A stretch of DNA of 64,000 nucleotides, taken from Candidatus Faecalibacterium gallistercoris. GTDB taxonomy: Bacteria; Bacillota; Clostridia; Oscillospirales; Ruminococcaceae. Location of the stretch: the NCBI GenBank assembly GCA_019116585.1, contig DXBJ01000079.1, positions 1 to 64,000 on the forward strand, written 5' to 3'. Below are positions 17,397 to 27,191 of this stretch, piece by piece. The notes below the pieces were generated by a model. The model had not been told where the DNA came from. It saw nothing but the letters and a program-made list of their open reading frames with translations, and ran no database searches. The position numbers and the translations under genes were made by a program. Within the stretch, counting starts at the first letter, position 1. Each line of letters begins with the position of its first letter.

Positions 17397-18329
17397 ATGG
17401 GTCTGTTCGGAAGAAAAAACAAGGAAAAGATGGAAAACGGCCTCAAGAAGACCCGCACCGGCTTCTGGGGCAACATCGTCAACGCCCTGACCGGGGCCGA
17501 GATCACCGACGATCTCTACGACGATCTGGAAGAGCAGCTGATCCTGGCCGACGTGGGGGCGGATGTGGCCCTCCGCCTGGTGGAGCGGCTGCGGGAAGCA
17601 GTCAAGGCCCAGCATCTGCGCACCGGCGACCAGGCCATGGACGCCCTGCGGGAGATCCTGCGGGAGGAGATGGAGCCGGCAGGGGAGATGGACCTGTCCG
17701 GCCGGCCGGCCGTCATCCTGGTCATCGGGGTCAACGGGGTGGGCAAGACCACCAGCATCGCCAAGCTGGCCCACTATTACCGGGAGCAGGGCCGCCGGGT
17801 CATGCTGGCCGCGGGCGACACCTTCCGGGCCGCCGCCAGCGAGCAGCTGGACATCTGGGCCGGCCGGGCGGGGGTGCCCATCGTCAAGGCGGGCGAGGGG
17901 GCCGACCCCGCGGCGGTCATCTTCGACACCGTTAAATCGGCCGAGGCGCGGGGCTATGATATGGTCATCGCGGACACCGCCGGCCGCCTGCACAACAAGG
18001 CCAACCTGATGGCCGAGCTGTCCAAGATCAGCCGCAGCGTCCGCAAGGCCGCCCCGGAGGCCAGCCTGGAGACCCTGCTGGTGCTGGACGCCATCACCGG
18101 CCAGAACGCCATCAGCCAGGCCCGCGAGTTCTGCAAGGCCGCCGACGCCAGCGGCGTCATCCTGACCAAGCTGGACGGCACCGCCAAGGGCGGCTGTGTG
18201 GTGGCGGTCAAGCAGCGGCTGGGCCTGCCGGTGCGGTTCATCGGGGTGGGGGAGGCCATCGACGACCTGCTGCCCTTTGACGCGGCAGGCTTTGTGGAAG
18301 AGCTGCTGCCCCGCAAATGGAGGAGCTGA
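17397..18329 (+). CDS. ftsY: Signal recognition particle receptor FtsY
   Basis: GTPase receptor that brings SRP-ribosome complexes to the SecYEG translocon. 310 residues, close to a minimal NG-domain FtsY: a short basic N-terminus (GLFGRKNKEKM), N-domain helices to ~100, P-loop GVNGVGKTTS near 110, then DTFRAAASEQL, DTAGRLHNKANLM and TKLDGTAKGG. No long acidic A domain, as usual in Gram-positives. GCAGGAGGTTT precedes the ATG. Confidence 0.97.
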   Translation: MGLFGRKNKEKMENGLKKTRTGFWGNIVNALTGAEITDDLYDDLEEQLILADVGADVALRLVERLREAVKAQHLRTGDQAMDALREILREEMEPAGEMDLSGRPAVILVIGVNGVGKTTSIAKLAHYYREQGRRVMLAAGDTFRAAASEQLDIWAGRAGVPIVKAGEGADPAAVIFDTVKSAEARGYDMVIADTAGRLHNKANLMAELSKISRSVRKAAPEASLETLLVLDAITGQNAISQAREFCKAADASGVILTKLDGTAKGGCVVAVKQRLGLPVRFIGVGEAIDDLLPFDAAGFVEELLPRKWRS

Positions 18330-18331
18330 CC

Positions 18332-18979
18332 ATGAAGATCTGTGCTGCCACCGGCAACCCCGGCAAGCTCAAAGAGCTGCGCCGCATTCTGGAAAAGCAG
18401 GGCCACCAGGTGCTCAGCCAGAACGAGCTGGGCCTGGACCTGGACCCCGAGGAGACCGGCGCCACCTTTGCCGAAAACGCGGCCATCAAGGCGGCGGCCT
18501 TTGCGGCGGCCAGCGGCCTGCCCACCGTCGCCGACGACTCGGGCCTGTGCGTGGACGCCCTGGGCGGCGCGCCGGGGGTCTACAGCGCCCGCTACTGCGG
18601 CCGCCACGGGGACGACGAGGCCAACAACGACAAGCTGCTGGAAGCGATGCGGGAGGTCCCGGCGGGCCGCCGGGGGGCCAGGTTCGTCTCGGCGGTCTGC
18701 CTGATGCTGCCGGGCGGCGCGTCCCTCACCTGCATGGGGGAGTGCCCCGGCCGGGTGGCCTTTGCGCGGCTGCCCGGGGCCTACGGCTTCGGGTACGACC
18801 CGCTGTTCATCCCCGACGAGCGGGGGGTGGAGGGGGGCGGCAAGCGCCCCAACACCGAGGGGGCCAGCTACGCCCAGCTGACCCCGGCGGAAAAAGACGC
18901 CATCAGCCACCGCGGCCGCGCCCTGGAAGCGCTGGAAGCCGGGCTGGACGCTTTTTTGAAACAAAACAACGTTAAGTAA
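18332..18979 (+). CDS. XTP/dITP diphosphatase (RdgB/HAM1)
   Basis: House-cleaning pyrophosphatase removing dITP, ITP and XTP. 215 residues from ATG 18332, chosen because GGAGGAG lies six bases upstream; an in-frame ATG at 18317 lies within ftsY and before that ribosome site. Motifs: ATGNPGKLKELRRIL at the start, ADDSGLCVDALGGAPGVYSA (catalytic aspartates), FGYDPLFIP and SHRGRAL. Two bases separate it from the ftsY stop, so it is coupled. Confidence 0.95.
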   Translation: MKICAATGNPGKLKELRRILEKQGHQVLSQNELGLDLDPEETGATFAENAAIKAAAFAAASGLPTVADDSGLCVDALGGAPGVYSARYCGRHGDDEANNDKLLEAMREVPAGRRGARFVSAVCLMLPGGASLTCMGECPGRVAFARLPGAYGFGYDPLFIPDERGVEGGGKRPNTEGASYAQLTPAEKDAISHRGRALEALEAGLDAFLKQNNVK

Positions 18980-18993
18980 TACGGGAGAAACAT

Positions 18994-19290
18994 ATGCTTA
19001 CTAGTAAACAGCGCGCCATCCTGCGCGGCAAGGCCAACACCATGGACCCGGTCTTTCAGATCGGCAAGGGGGAGATCGACCAGCCCCTGATCGACGCGGT
19101 GAAAAACTGCCTCGACGCCCGGGAGCTGATCAAGCTGAAGGTGCTGGAGACCAGCATGTACAACGCCCGGGAGGCGTCGGTCCTGCTGGCCGAGGCCACC
19201 GGGGCGGACTGCGTGCAGGTGATCGGCTCCAAGTTCGTGCTGTACCTGCAAAAAAAGAAGGACAGCGCCTACGCTGACCTGCTGAAATGA
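18994..19290 (+). CDS. yhbY: YhbY-type (CRM domain) RNA-binding protein
   Basis: A 98-residue single CRM-domain protein associated with pre-50S particles. The start MLTSKQRAILRGKANTMDPVFQIGK contains the GKxGxx-like loop of the family, here as IGKGEID. In Firmicutes it is normally encoded just before nadD, as here, with a four-base ATGA overlap. Confidence 0.93.
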   Translation: MLTSKQRAILRGKANTMDPVFQIGKGEIDQPLIDAVKNCLDARELIKLKVLETSMYNAREASVLLAEATGADCVQVIGSKFVLYLQKKKDSAYADLLK

Positions 19291-19958
19291 AAGTGCTGCT
19301 CTACGGCGGCACCTTCGACCCGCCCCACAACGGCCACCTGAACAACCTCCGGGCCGCGGCGGGCCGGGTCCTGCCCGACCTGGCGGTGGTGATGCCGGCG
19401 GGCGTGCCGCCCCACAAGGCCGCCAGCGCCACCCCCGCCGCCCTCCGGCTGGAGATGTGCCGCTGCTTTGCCGGGCTGCAGGGCCTGCCCGGCCTGCCCC
19501 GGGTGACCGTCAGCGACTGGGAGATCCGGCAGGCGGCCCAGGGCCGGCGCAACTACACCGTCCTCACCCTGGAGATGCTGGCCCGGGCCTGGCCCGGCGC
19601 CACCCTGTACCTGACGGTGGGCAGCGATATGCTGGAGACGTTCCGGGAGTGGTACCGCTGGCAGGACATCCTGCAGCTGGCGCGGCTGGTGGTGGTCAGC
19701 CGCCGGATTGGGGACGACGGCACCCTCCATGAGGCCGCCCGCAGCCTGGACCCGGCGGGCAGCCATATCCTGCTGGCCCCGGTGGAAGCGCTGCCCATGG
19801 CCAGCAGCGAGCTGCGCCGCCGCCTGGCCGCCGGGCAGGACTGCGCCGCCGCCCTGCCGGAAAGCGTCCGCGCGGTGATCCGGCGGGAGGGGCTGTACGC
19901 CGCCCCCGAGCCGCCGGAGCAGCCCCGCCGCTGCATCCACCCGGACGCCTGCCCCTGA
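19287..19958 (+). CDS. nadD: Nicotinate-nucleotide adenylyltransferase
   Basis: Makes deamido-NAD from nicotinate mononucleotide and ATP. 223 residues with the nucleotidyltransferase opening GGTFDPPHNGHL, the substrate loop GVPPHK, the DWEIRQ region and the closing SSELRRRL. The ATG overlaps the yhbY stop. A short proline/cysteine-rich C-terminal tail after ~205 is not usual for the family. Next gene is yqeK, the common Firmicute partner. Confidence 0.95.
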   Translation: MKVLLYGGTFDPPHNGHLNNLRAAAGRVLPDLAVVMPAGVPPHKAASATPAALRLEMCRCFAGLQGLPGLPRVTVSDWEIRQAAQGRRNYTVLTLEMLARAWPGATLYLTVGSDMLETFREWYRWQDILQLARLVVVSRRIGDDGTLHEAARSLDPAGSHILLAPVEALPMASSELRRRLAAGQDCAAALPESVRAVIRREGLYAAPEPPEQPRRCIHPDACP

Positions 19959-19983
19959 ACCTGCAACGAAAGGAGACTTCCCT

Positions 19984-20565
19984 ATGGACCTGAAGCAAGC
20001 AAAAGCCCTTGCCCGCAAGCGGCTGGGCGACAAGCGCTATCACCATACCCTGAACGTGGAAAAGATGGCCGTCAAGCTGGCCGGGCACTACGGCGCCGAC
20101 CCGGACCAGGCCGCCCTGGCCGCCCTGCTCCACGACACCGCCAAGGAGATGCCCACCGCCGAGCAGCTGGCCCTGCTGCGGGCCCATCCCGACCTGGCCG
20201 GGGACACCGAGAACCGCCCCACCCCCATCTGGCACGGGGTGTGCGCGGCCATCCTGGCCCGGACCGAGTGGGGCGTCACCGACGAGGCCGTCCTTTCGGC
20301 GGTGGCCTGCCACACGGCGGGCAAGCCGGGGATGACCCTGCTGGACAAGATCCTGTTCCTGGCCGACATGACCAGCGCCGAGCGGGATTTTGACGGGGTG
20401 GAGTCCCTCCGCAGGCTGGCTTTTGAGGACATCGACCGGGCCATGCTGGCGGCGCTGAACGAGTCGGTCTCCTTCGTCAAGCACGGGGGCAAGCCCCTGG
20501 ACCCCATGTCCGCCGCTGCCCGGGACGATTTTGCCCGGCTGCTGGCCGCCCGGGAGGGCAGATAA
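19984..20565 (+). CDS. yqeK: HD-domain hydrolase YqeK (Ap4A hydrolase)
   Basis: A 193-residue HD-domain protein. The metal-binding residues are in RYHHTLNVEKMA and LLHDTAKEMP, with a later histidine in ACHTAG and the aspartate in FLADMTSAERDF. YqeK enzymes symmetrically cleave diadenosine tetraphosphate to ADP, a function established for Firmicute members. Encoded right after nadD with AAAGGAG before the ATG. Confidence 0.92.
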   Translation: MDLKQAKALARKRLGDKRYHHTLNVEKMAVKLAGHYGADPDQAALAALLHDTAKEMPTAEQLALLRAHPDLAGDTENRPTPIWHGVCAAILARTEWGVTDEAVLSAVACHTAGKPGMTLLDKILFLADMTSAERDFDGVESLRRLAFEDIDRAMLAALNESVSFVKHGGKPLDPMSAAARDDFARLLAAREGR

Positions 20566-20608
20566 GCGCGGCCTCCCGTGAAGGTTTCGTAAAACGGGGG
20601 GCAGGTTG

Positions 20609-20637
20609 TTGCAGATTCTGCCCGAGAATGCTATACT
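20609..20637 (+). promoter_or_regulatory. Internal promoter before the LCP gene
   Basis: TTGCAG (20609-20614) and TATACT (20632-20637) with 17-base spacing and a TG one base before the -10. It would let the LCP-rsfS-leuS section be transcribed independently of the upstream run. Confidence 0.7.
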
Positions 20638-20713
20638 GTTACAAGCACTGTTTTTTTGGACCGCATACCAACAGACGGCCTGCCGCCGGCAGGCCCTTGA
20701 AGGAGATATGACT

Positions 20714-22180
20714 ATGAGTGGAACGCCCCGCCGCATCAATACAGACCGTTCACTGGGTACGCCGTCGGCAGGGGGCGGGGCAGAGGGCGGGGTTCCGCCC
20801 AAGGCGCCACCTCCGCCGCCCAGCGGCCCGGCCCCCCAGGAGGATGACGGCCAGAGCTTTTTCCGGCCTGCCGCCGGCGAGGCCGAGCCCCCGGCGCCCC
20901 CCCGCCGCACGGAGCCCGACCCCGGCCGGGGCGGCCCGGGCCGGGAACCGCCCCGCCACAGCTCGGGCGGCGGGCGGCGGAAAAAGCGCCGCCGCTCCCC
21001 CCTGTGGCTGCCCCTGGCCATCGTGCTGGGGTGCATGGCCCTGGTGGGCTGCGGGGTGATCTACGCCGTCCAATACGTCAACCGGGTCCAGGAGAGCATC
21101 CGCCCCGACTCCACCGCCCCCTCCATCGTGGAGGAGATCCAGACCCTGGAGGAGTACAAGGGGGATGTGGTGAACATCCTGGTCTGCGGCATCGACTACG
21201 AGGAGGGCCGCGCCTACGGCGACGGCTCCAACGACGGCATGACGGACATGATCCTTTACTGCCAGTTCGACATCAAGGGCGGGGCGCTGCGGATGCTGCA
21301 GATCCCCCGCAACACCCTGGTGACCACCTCGAACCGCACCATCACCCTGTCCAGCGGCAAGACCTACAAGGCCTCCAACTACCAGATCAACTCGGTGGCC
21401 CTGTCCAACGGGGGCAGCATCGCCGCCCTGGCCGAGGTCATCTACGACCAGTATAAGCTGCCGGTGGACTACTACGTCACCATCAACATGGAGGCCCTCA
21501 CCGAGGTGGTGGACAATTTTGGCGGCATCGAGGTGTATATCCCCCACGATATGGAGTACAACGGCAGTTTCCTGGCCAAGGGCTACCGCAACCTGGACGG
21601 CGCTTCGGCCGAGTTCTTTGTCCGCAACCGCCACGGCCAGGGCTACGAGAACGCCGACATCGACCGGCTGAACATGCAGCGGTATTTCTACGCCGCCCTG
21701 TTCAAGCGGGCCCGCTCCATGGGCATCCAGGACATCCTCAACCAGATGCCCATCATCTTCAACAACTATATCCAGACGGATATGGATCTTGTCACCCTGG
21801 GCAAGCTGGCGGTGTCCTTCATGCGGATCGACAGCGCCAATATCATGATCGCCCAGACCCCCGTCTTTTCGGGCGGGGTGCCCTTCGTGGGCGCCACCGA
21901 CAGCTTTGCAGGCTACTCCTGCGTGGTGCCGGACGCCGGCTCCATCGCCGAGCTGCTGAACACGTATTTCCGCACCTACACCGGCCCGGTGAGCGAAGAA
22001 GAGCTCAACCTCGTCACCGACGACTGGCCCCACGGGTCGGTGTCCACCAGCGCCAACATCCAGTTTGTGGGCCAGCTGGATAAGGAATCGGACGACGCCA
22101 TCCTGCAGGGAGACACCGACGTGCAGGGCGCGGTGACCACCGACGGCCAGCCCGCCGGCGGCCAGAACGCCGCACAGTGA
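20714..22180 (+). CDS. LytR-CpsA-Psr (LCP) family wall-polymer transferase
   Basis: LCP enzymes attach teichoic acid or capsular glycopolymers from undecaprenyl carriers to peptidoglycan, outside the membrane. 488 residues: a proline/glycine/arginine-rich cytoplasmic region (1-95), one transmembrane helix around 97-118, then the LCP domain with GIDYEEG, DGMTDMILYCQFD, MLQIPRNTLV and FVRNRHGQGYENADIDRLNMQR (substrate-binding arginines). The tail is Ala/Gly/Gln-rich. I chose ATG 20714 because AGGAG lies eight bases upstream; ATG 20708 is too close. The long disordered N-terminus may carry phosphorylation sites. Confidence 0.92.
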   Translation: MSGTPRRINTDRSLGTPSAGGGAEGGVPPKAPPPPPSGPAPQEDDGQSFFRPAAGEAEPPAPPRRTEPDPGRGGPGREPPRHSSGGGRRKKRRRSPLWLPLAIVLGCMALVGCGVIYAVQYVNRVQESIRPDSTAPSIVEEIQTLEEYKGDVVNILVCGIDYEEGRAYGDGSNDGMTDMILYCQFDIKGGALRMLQIPRNTLVTTSNRTITLSSGKTYKASNYQINSVALSNGGSIAALAEVIYDQYKLPVDYYVTINMEALTEVVDNFGGIEVYIPHDMEYNGSFLAKGYRNLDGASAEFFVRNRHGQGYENADIDRLNMQRYFYAALFKRARSMGIQDILNQMPIIFNNYIQTDMDLVTLGKLAVSFMRIDSANIMIAQTPVFSGGVPFVGATDSFAGYSCVVPDAGSIAELLNTYFRTYTGPVSEEELNLVTDDWPHGSVSTSANIQFVGQLDKESDDAILQGDTDVQGAVTTDGQPAGGQNAAQ

Positions 22181-22227
22181 CAGGGGGCCAGAGCCCCCTG
22201 CATCAAAATACAAAAGAAAGGGAACCT

Positions 22228-22614
22228 ATGGAAAATCTGAACGACAGCAAGACCCTGGCCATCCGCATCGCAAAGATCCTGGACAAGAAAAAAGCCCAGC
22301 AGCTCCGGGTGCTGAAGGTGCAGGACCTGACCGTCCTGACCGATTACTTCGTCATCGCGTCGGGCACGTCCACCACCCAGGTGGCGTCCCTGGCCGACGA
22401 GGTGCAGTTCCAGCTTTCGCAGGAGGGGATCGAGCCCTACCACACCGAGGGCTTCGACTCCAAGAACTGGATCCTGCTGGATTATTCGGGGGTCATCGTG
22501 CACGTCTTTGTGCCGGGCACCCGCACCTATTACGACCTGGAGCACCTGTGGGCCGACGCCGAGACGGTGGACGTCTCGCCGTGGCTGGACGCCGGGGAGG
22601 ACGCCGGGCAGTAA
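22228..22614 (+). CDS. rsfS: Ribosomal silencing factor RsfS
   Basis: RsfS (YbeB/Iojap) binds L14 and blocks subunit joining when nutrients fall. 128 residues with the family core [17 protein letters not shown], the GF(D)[17 protein letters not shown] stretch and [15 protein letters not shown] ending. ATG 22228 has AAAGGGAAC upstream. It follows the LCP gene by 47 bases, as in other Firmicutes. Confidence 0.95.
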   Translation: MENLNDSKTLAIRIAKILDKKKAQQLRVLKVQDLTVLTDYFVIASGTSTTQVASLADEVQFQLSQEGIEPYHTEGFDSKNWILLDYSGVIVHVFVPGTRTYYDLEHLWADAETVDVSPWLDAGEDAGQ

Positions 22615-22636
22615 AGCCCTGCCGTGGGAAAGCAAA

Positions 22637-22672
22637 CGGGCGCGTCCGGCCGCCCCTGTGGGGCCGGCCGGA
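22637..22672 (+). repeat. GC-rich palindrome before leuS
   Basis: CCGGCCGCCCC-TGT-GGGGCCGGCCGG-like hairpin, preceded by GGGCGCG, 35 bases before the leuS start. Similar in composition and place to those before topA and thiI. No T tract, so not a terminator. Confidence 0.45.
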
Positions 22673-22708
22673 TATACCCTAAGGAAAAAAACGGGAGCTG
22701 ATTACGAG

Positions 22709-25258
22709 ATGAAGTATGATTACAAGGCCGTGGAGGCCAAGTGGCAGAAGGTCTGGGAGGACGAAAAGACCTTCCACGCCGAGATCGACCATTCCAAACC
22801 CAAGTTCTACGCCCTGGTGGAGTTCCCCTATCCGTCGGCCGCCGGGCTGCACGTGGGCCACCCCCGCAGCTACACCGCCCTGGACGTGGTGGCCCGCCGC
22901 CGCCGCCAGTGCGGGTACAACGTGCTGTACCCCATGGGCTGGGATGCTTTCGGCCTGCCCACCGAGAACTACGCCATGAAGAACCACATCCACCCGGCCA
23001 TCGTGACCAAAAAGAATGTGGACCGCTTCCGCGCGCAGCTCAAGAGCCTGGGCTTCTCCTTCGACTGGGACCGGGAGGTCAACACCACCGACCCCGAGTA
23101 TTACAAGTGGACCCAGTGGATCTTCCTCCAGCTGTACAAGCACGGCCTGGCCTATAAAAAAGAGATGAACGTCAACTGGTGCACCGGCTGCAAGTGCGTC
23201 CTGGCCAACGAAGAGGTGGTCAACGGCGTCTGTGAGCGGTGCGGCAGCGAGGTGGTCCACCGGGTCAAGAGCCAGTGGATGCTGAAGATCACCGACTACG
23301 CCGACAAGCTGATCGACGGGCTGGACGGCCTGGATTTCATCGACCGGGTGGTCACCCAGCAGAAGAACTGGATCGGCCGCAGCTACGGCGCCGAGATCGA
23401 CTTCGGCACCACCGCCGGCGACAAGCTGACCGTGTACACCACCCGGTGCGACACCCTGTTCGGCGCCACCTACATGGTCCTCTCGCCCGAAAACGCCCAG
23501 CTGGCCCGCTGGATGGAGGCGGGCCTGCTCCGGAACGCCGATGAGGTCAAGGCCTACCAGGCCGAGGCCGCCCGCAAGAGCGACTTTGAGCGCACCGAGA
23601 TCAACAAGGAAAAGACCGGCGTCCGGCTGGACGGCGTCCAGGGCATCAACCCGGTCAACGGGCAGGAGATCCCCATCTTCATCTCGGACTACGTCCTGGC
23701 CAGCTACGGCACCGGCGCCATCATGGCGGTGCCCGCCCACGACAGCCGCGACTGGGAGTTTGCCAAAAAGTTCGGCCTGCCCATCGTGGAGGTGGTCAAG
23801 GGCAAGACCCCGTCCGACCTGGACAAGGAGGCCTTCACCGACGTGGCCACCGGCACCCTGGTCAACTCCGGCTTCCTCAACGGACTGCCGGTCCGCGACG
23901 CCCAGGAAAAGATGATCGCCTGGCTGGAAGAAAACGGCAGGGGCCACCGCAAGGTCAACTACAAGCTGCGGGACTGGGTGTTCAGCCGCCAGCGCTACTG
24001 GGGCGAGCCCATCCCCATGGTCAAGTGCGAGAAGTGCGGCTGGCAGCCCCTGCCCGAGAGCAGCCTGCCCCTCACCCTGCCCGACATCGTGGACTTTGAG
24101 CCCGGCCCCGACGGCGAGAGCCCCCTGGCCCGCCACACCGACTGGGTCAAGACCACCTGCCCCTGCTGCGGCGGCCCCGCCGTGCGGGAGACCGACACCA
24201 TGCCCCAGTGGGCGGGTTCGTCCTGGTACTTCCTGCGGTATATGGACCCCCACAACCAGGACGCCATCGCATCCAAGGAGGCGCTGGAATACTGGTCCCC
24301 GGTGGACTGGTACAACGGCGGCATGGAGCACACCACCCTGCACCTGCTGTACAGCCGCTTCTGGCACAAGTTCCTGTACGACATCGGGGTGGTGCCCACC
24401 GCCGAGCCCTACCAGAAGCGCACCTCTCACGGCATGATCCTGGGCCTGAACCCCCACAACTTCGCCAACCTGCCCGCCGAGGAGCAGAAGAAGCTGCTGG
24501 AGGAGTACGGCAGCCAGAAGGCCGCCGAAAAGGCCCTGGAGGAAAAGTACGGCGAAATGGCCCGCCACCCGGTGGTCAAGATGTCCAAGAGCCTGGGCAA
24601 CGTGGTCAACCCGGACGACGTGGTGGACGCCTACGGCGCCGACACCATGCGCCTGTACGAGATGTTCATGGGCGATTTCGAGCAGGCCGCGCCCTGGCAG
24701 ACTTCGGCCATCGCAGGCTGCAACCGCTTCCTGGACCGGGTCTGGGGCCTGTCCGAGAAGCTGGTGGAGGGGGAGGGCTACCGCCCCGCCCTCGAGACCC
24801 TGATGCACCAGACCATCAAGAAGGTGGGCTCGGACATCGAGGGCCTGAAGATGAACACCGCCATCGCCCAGCTGATGACCCTGGTCAACGCCCTGTATGA
24901 CAACGGCGGCGCCACCCGGGCCGAGTATGAGACCCTGGTCCAGCTGCTGAACCCCTTTGCCCCCCACATGACCGAGGAGCTGTGGGAGAAGCTGGGCCAT
25001 ACCCACGCCCAGCAGCTGGCCTACTACCCCTGGCCCAGCTACGACGAGGCCAAGTGCGTCGAGGCCACGGTGGAGATCGCGGTGCAGGTCAACGGCAAGG
25101 TGAAAGCCCGCCTGACCGTCCCCGCCGGCATCACGGCGGAGGACGCCATCGCCGCCGCCAAGGCCGAGCCCGCCGTGGCCGCCGCCCTGGAGGGCAAGAC
25201 CCTGGTCAAGGAGATCTACGTCAAGGGCCGCCTGGTCAACCTGGCCGCCAAGGGCTGA
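22709..25258 (+). CDS. leuS: Leucyl-tRNA synthetase
   Basis: Charges tRNA-Leu. 849 residues, bacterial type: HIGH motif as HVGH near residue 48 ([13 protein letters not shown]), four-cysteine zinc modules ([12 protein letters not shown]...CERCG and CEKCGW...CPCCGG), the CP1 editing domain around 220-420 ([18 protein letters not shown]), KMSKS at ~623 ([17 protein letters not shown]), and an anticodon/C-terminal region ending in [16 protein letters not shown]. Start ATG 22709 after GGGAG. This is a class I synthetase of normal size. Confidence 0.98.
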   Translation: MKYDYKAVEAKWQKVWEDEKTFHAEIDHSKPKFYALVEFPYPSAAGLHVGHPRSYTALDVVARRRRQCGYNVLYPMGWDAFGLPTENYAMKNHIHPAIVTKKNVDRFRAQLKSLGFSFDWDREVNTTDPEYYKWTQWIFLQLYKHGLAYKKEMNVNWCTGCKCVLANEEVVNGVCERCGSEVVHRVKSQWMLKITDYADKLIDGLDGLDFIDRVVTQQKNWIGRSYGAEIDFGTTAGDKLTVYTTRCDTLFGATYMVLSPENAQLARWMEAGLLRNADEVKAYQAEAARKSDFERTEINKEKTGVRLDGVQGINPVNGQEIPIFISDYVLASYGTGAIMAVPAHDSRDWEFAKKFGLPIVEVVKGKTPSDLDKEAFTDVATGTLVNSGFLNGLPVRDAQEKMIAWLEENGRGHRKVNYKLRDWVFSRQRYWGEPIPMVKCEKCGWQPLPESSLPLTLPDIVDFEPGPDGESPLARHTDWVKTTCPCCGGPAVRETDTMPQWAGSSWYFLRYMDPHNQDAIASKEALEYWSPVDWYNGGMEHTTLHLLYSRFWHKFLYDIGVVPTAEPYQKRTSHGMILGLNPHNFANLPAEEQKKLLEEYGSQKAAEKALEEKYGEMARHPVVKMSKSLGNVVNPDDVVDAYGADTMRLYEMFMGDFEQAAPWQTSAIAGCNRFLDRVWGLSEKLVEGEGYRPALETLMHQTIKKVGSDIEGLKMNTAIAQLMTLVNALYDNGGATRAEYETLVQLLNPFAPHMTEELWEKLGHTHAQQLAYYPWPSYDEAKCVEATVEIAVQVNGKVKARLTVPAGITAEDAIAAAKAEPAVAAALEGKTLVKEIYVKGRLVNLAAKG

Positions 25259-25322
25259 AGCGTCCGGCAGGGGTTTTCATGAATTGTTCAGAAAGTGGGA
25301 CGGAAAAACTTCTGCAAAAAGG

Positions 25323-25351
25323 TTGACGGGAAAGCGAAAATGCGCTATACT
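25323..25351 (+). promoter_or_regulatory. rpsU promoter
   Basis: TTGACG (25323-25328), 17 bases, TATACT (25346-25351). Confidence 0.8.
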
Positions 25352-25412
25352 GTCTCTGTTAGTTACCATGTAACAACGAAATTCCCGCCTCACGGTCCAA
25401 GGGAGGGATAAG

Positions 25413-25589
25413 ATGTCGGAAATTCGTGTTAAAGAGGGCGAGTCGCTGGAAAGCGCACTGCGTCGCTTTAAGCGGAGCACCGCCCGCAGCGGCGTGCTCG
25501 CAGAGGTTCGTAAGCGCGAGGCTTACGAGAAGCCCTCTGTCAAGCGCAAGAAGAAGTCTGAAGCGGCCCGCAAGCGCAAGTACAAGTAA
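25413..25589 (+). CDS. rpsU: 30S ribosomal protein S21
   Basis: A 58-residue S21: [20 protein letters not shown] at the start, a long basic helix, and the [19 protein letters not shown] tail. S21 helps 30S initiation complexes pair with the Shine-Dalgarno region. AAGGGAGGGATAAG precedes ATG 25413. It has its own promoter and a strong terminator, so it is probably monocistronic. Confidence 0.97.
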   Translation: MSEIRVKEGESLESALRRFKRSTARSGVLAEVRKREAYEKPSVKRKKKSEAARKRKYK

Positions 25590-25641
25590 CAAAAGTCTTG
25601 CCCACGGTCTTGATTGACCGCTGCGTTGCTAACGCCGATGT

Positions 25642-25675
25642 GGGAGAACCCTGTTGCGGGGTTCTCCCATTTTTG
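25642..25675 (+). terminator. Terminator after rpsU
   Basis: GGGAGAACCC (25642-25651) pairs with GGGTTCTCCC (25659-25668), then ATTTTTG. Confidence 0.9.
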
Positions 25676-25704
25676 TTGAGCACCCTGCCAAAGGAGACCC
25701 CGCG

Positions 25705-26208
25705 ATGCTGATTACCCCCGAGTATGTGTTCCAGGATGTGACCCACATCACCCCGGCTTTTCTGGCCGGGAAAGGGATCACCGCCCTGGTGCTGGACATT
25801 GACAACACCCTGACCGACGACGGCAGCCAGCAGCTGCCCTGGGAGGTGGCCGCCTGGCTGCAGGCCATGCGCGCCGCCGGCGTCCGGCTGACCATCGTGT
25901 CCAACGGCACCCCCCGGCGTGTGGCCCCCTTTGCCCGGAAGCTGGGGCTGGACTACGTCTGCTGGGCCGCCAAACCCCTGACCCCCGGCCTGGTGGTGGC
26001 CCGGCGCCGCCTGGGGGTGGAAAAGCGCCGGATGGCCATGGTGGGGGACCAGCTCTACGCCGACCGGATGGCTGCGGCCCTCTACGGCATCCCCGCCCTG
26101 ATGGTGGTGCCCCGGGGCCCCGACCGGGGCGCCCAGGTCCGGCTCAAGCGCAAATGGGAGCGACGCTTCTGGCAGCGCTACTACGACCGGGGAGGGAAAC
26201 TGCTGTGA
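25705..26208 (+). CDS. YqeG family HAD-type phosphatase
   Basis: A 167-residue HAD IIIA-type phosphatase with the nucleophile motif DIDNTLTD near residue 32 and VGDQLYADRMAA as the late aspartate motif. Members resemble PGP-type phosphatases; in mitochondria and plastids the relative dephosphorylates phosphatidylglycerophosphate, so a lipid role is possible. ATG 25705 follows AAAGGAGACC. It overlaps the next start by four bases. Confidence 0.88.
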   Translation: MLITPEYVFQDVTHITPAFLAGKGITALVLDIDNTLTDDGSQQLPWEVAAWLQAMRAAGVRLTIVSNGTPRRVAPFARKLGLDYVCWAAKPLTPGLVVARRRLGVEKRRMAMVGDQLYADRMAAALYGIPALMVVPRGPDRGAQVRLKRKWERRFWQRYYDRGGKLL

Positions 26209-27077
26209 AAGACGCCGCCCCGCGCTTTGGCCCTGCGGGCATCAGCGACAGCTTTGCCGCCCAGGGCTACAAGACCAGCCTGGACATCCCGGCTTACACC
26301 GCCGGGATGGGGCTGGACGCCTTCGAGTACCAGTGCGGGCACGGCGTCCGCCTGGCCGAAGGCAAAGCCCGGCAGATGGCCGCCCTCGCGGCGGAAAAGG
26401 GGATCGTGTTCAGCGTCCACGCCCCCTACTACATCAGCATGTCCAGCCTGGACGAAGAAAAACGCCTGGGCAGCATCCGCTACCTGCTCCAGAGCGCCCA
26501 GCTGTGCCGGGCGCTGGGGGGCCGGCGGATCATCTTCCATCCGGGCAGCTGCGGCAAACAGAGCCGGGCCGCCGCCCTGGACAAGGCGCTGGATACCCTG
26601 CACCGGGGGGTGGAGGCCCTGGACGAGGCCGGCTATGGGGACATGACCCTCTGCCCCGAGACCCTGGGCAAGATCGGCCAGCTGGGCGATCTGGAAGAAG
26701 TGCTGGCCCTGTGCGGGGTGGACCGCCGGATCGTCCCCTGCATCGACTTTGGCCACCTGAACGCCCGCACCCTGGGGGGCATCCGCTCCCGGGCGGACTA
26801 CGCCGCCATCCTGGACCGGATGGGGGAGGCCCTGGGGGACGACCGTGCCCGGACCTTCCACGTCCATTTTTCCCGGATCGAATTTTCGGCCGGGGGCGAA
26901 AAACGCCACTGGACCTTTGCCGACACCCAGTACGGCCCTGAGCCGGACCCCCTGATGGAGCTGCTGGCCGAGCGGCGGCTTGCCCCTGTGGTGATCTGCG
27001 AGAGCGCCGGCACCCAGGCTGAGGACGCCCGCACCCTGGGCCAAATCTACCGCAGGGCGCTGCAAAAGGGCGTGTGA
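26205..27077 (+). CDS. TIM-barrel protein, endonuclease IV (AP endonuclease 2) family
   Basis: A 290-residue xylose-isomerase-like TIM barrel of the Nfo family, which cleaves abasic sites in DNA using three zinc ions. Visible metal-ligand stretches: SVHAPYYISM, IIFHPGS, LCPETLGKIGQ, CIDFGHLNA and FHVHFSRIEFS. The start is GTG 26205, overlapping the yqeG stop, with GGGGAGGG upstream. It is similar in length to Nfo (~280), and the spacing of ligands looks right, but a sugar-isomerase-like role cannot be excluded. Confidence 0.8.
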   Translation: MKDAAPRFGPAGISDSFAAQGYKTSLDIPAYTAGMGLDAFEYQCGHGVRLAEGKARQMAALAAEKGIVFSVHAPYYISMSSLDEEKRLGSIRYLLQSAQLCRALGGRRIIFHPGSCGKQSRAAALDKALDTLHRGVEALDEAGYGDMTLCPETLGKIGQLGDLEEVLALCGVDRRIVPCIDFGHLNARTLGGIRSRADYAAILDRMGEALGDDRARTFHVHFSRIEFSAGGEKRHWTFADTQYGPEPDPLMELLAERRLAPVVICESAGTQAEDARTLGQIYRRALQKGV

Positions 27078-27111
27078 GCCCGGCTTTTTCCCTGTTTTTT
27101 GCCGAAACCCC

Positions 27112-27140
27112 TTGCCAAACAATGCGCAATTGGGTACAAT
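27112..27140 (+). promoter_or_regulatory. efp promoter
   Basis: TTGCCA (27112-27117), 17 bases, TACAAT (27135-27140). Confidence 0.75.
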
Positions 27141-27191
27141 ATTCTTAGATATGCGTGAGCATGAGATACTAAATTGATGGAGGAATTCCTT

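Noticed and set aside
13631..17506. 1291-codon minus-strand frame opposite smc
   Set aside because: Composition and lack of any motif show it is the complement of the SMC coiled coil.
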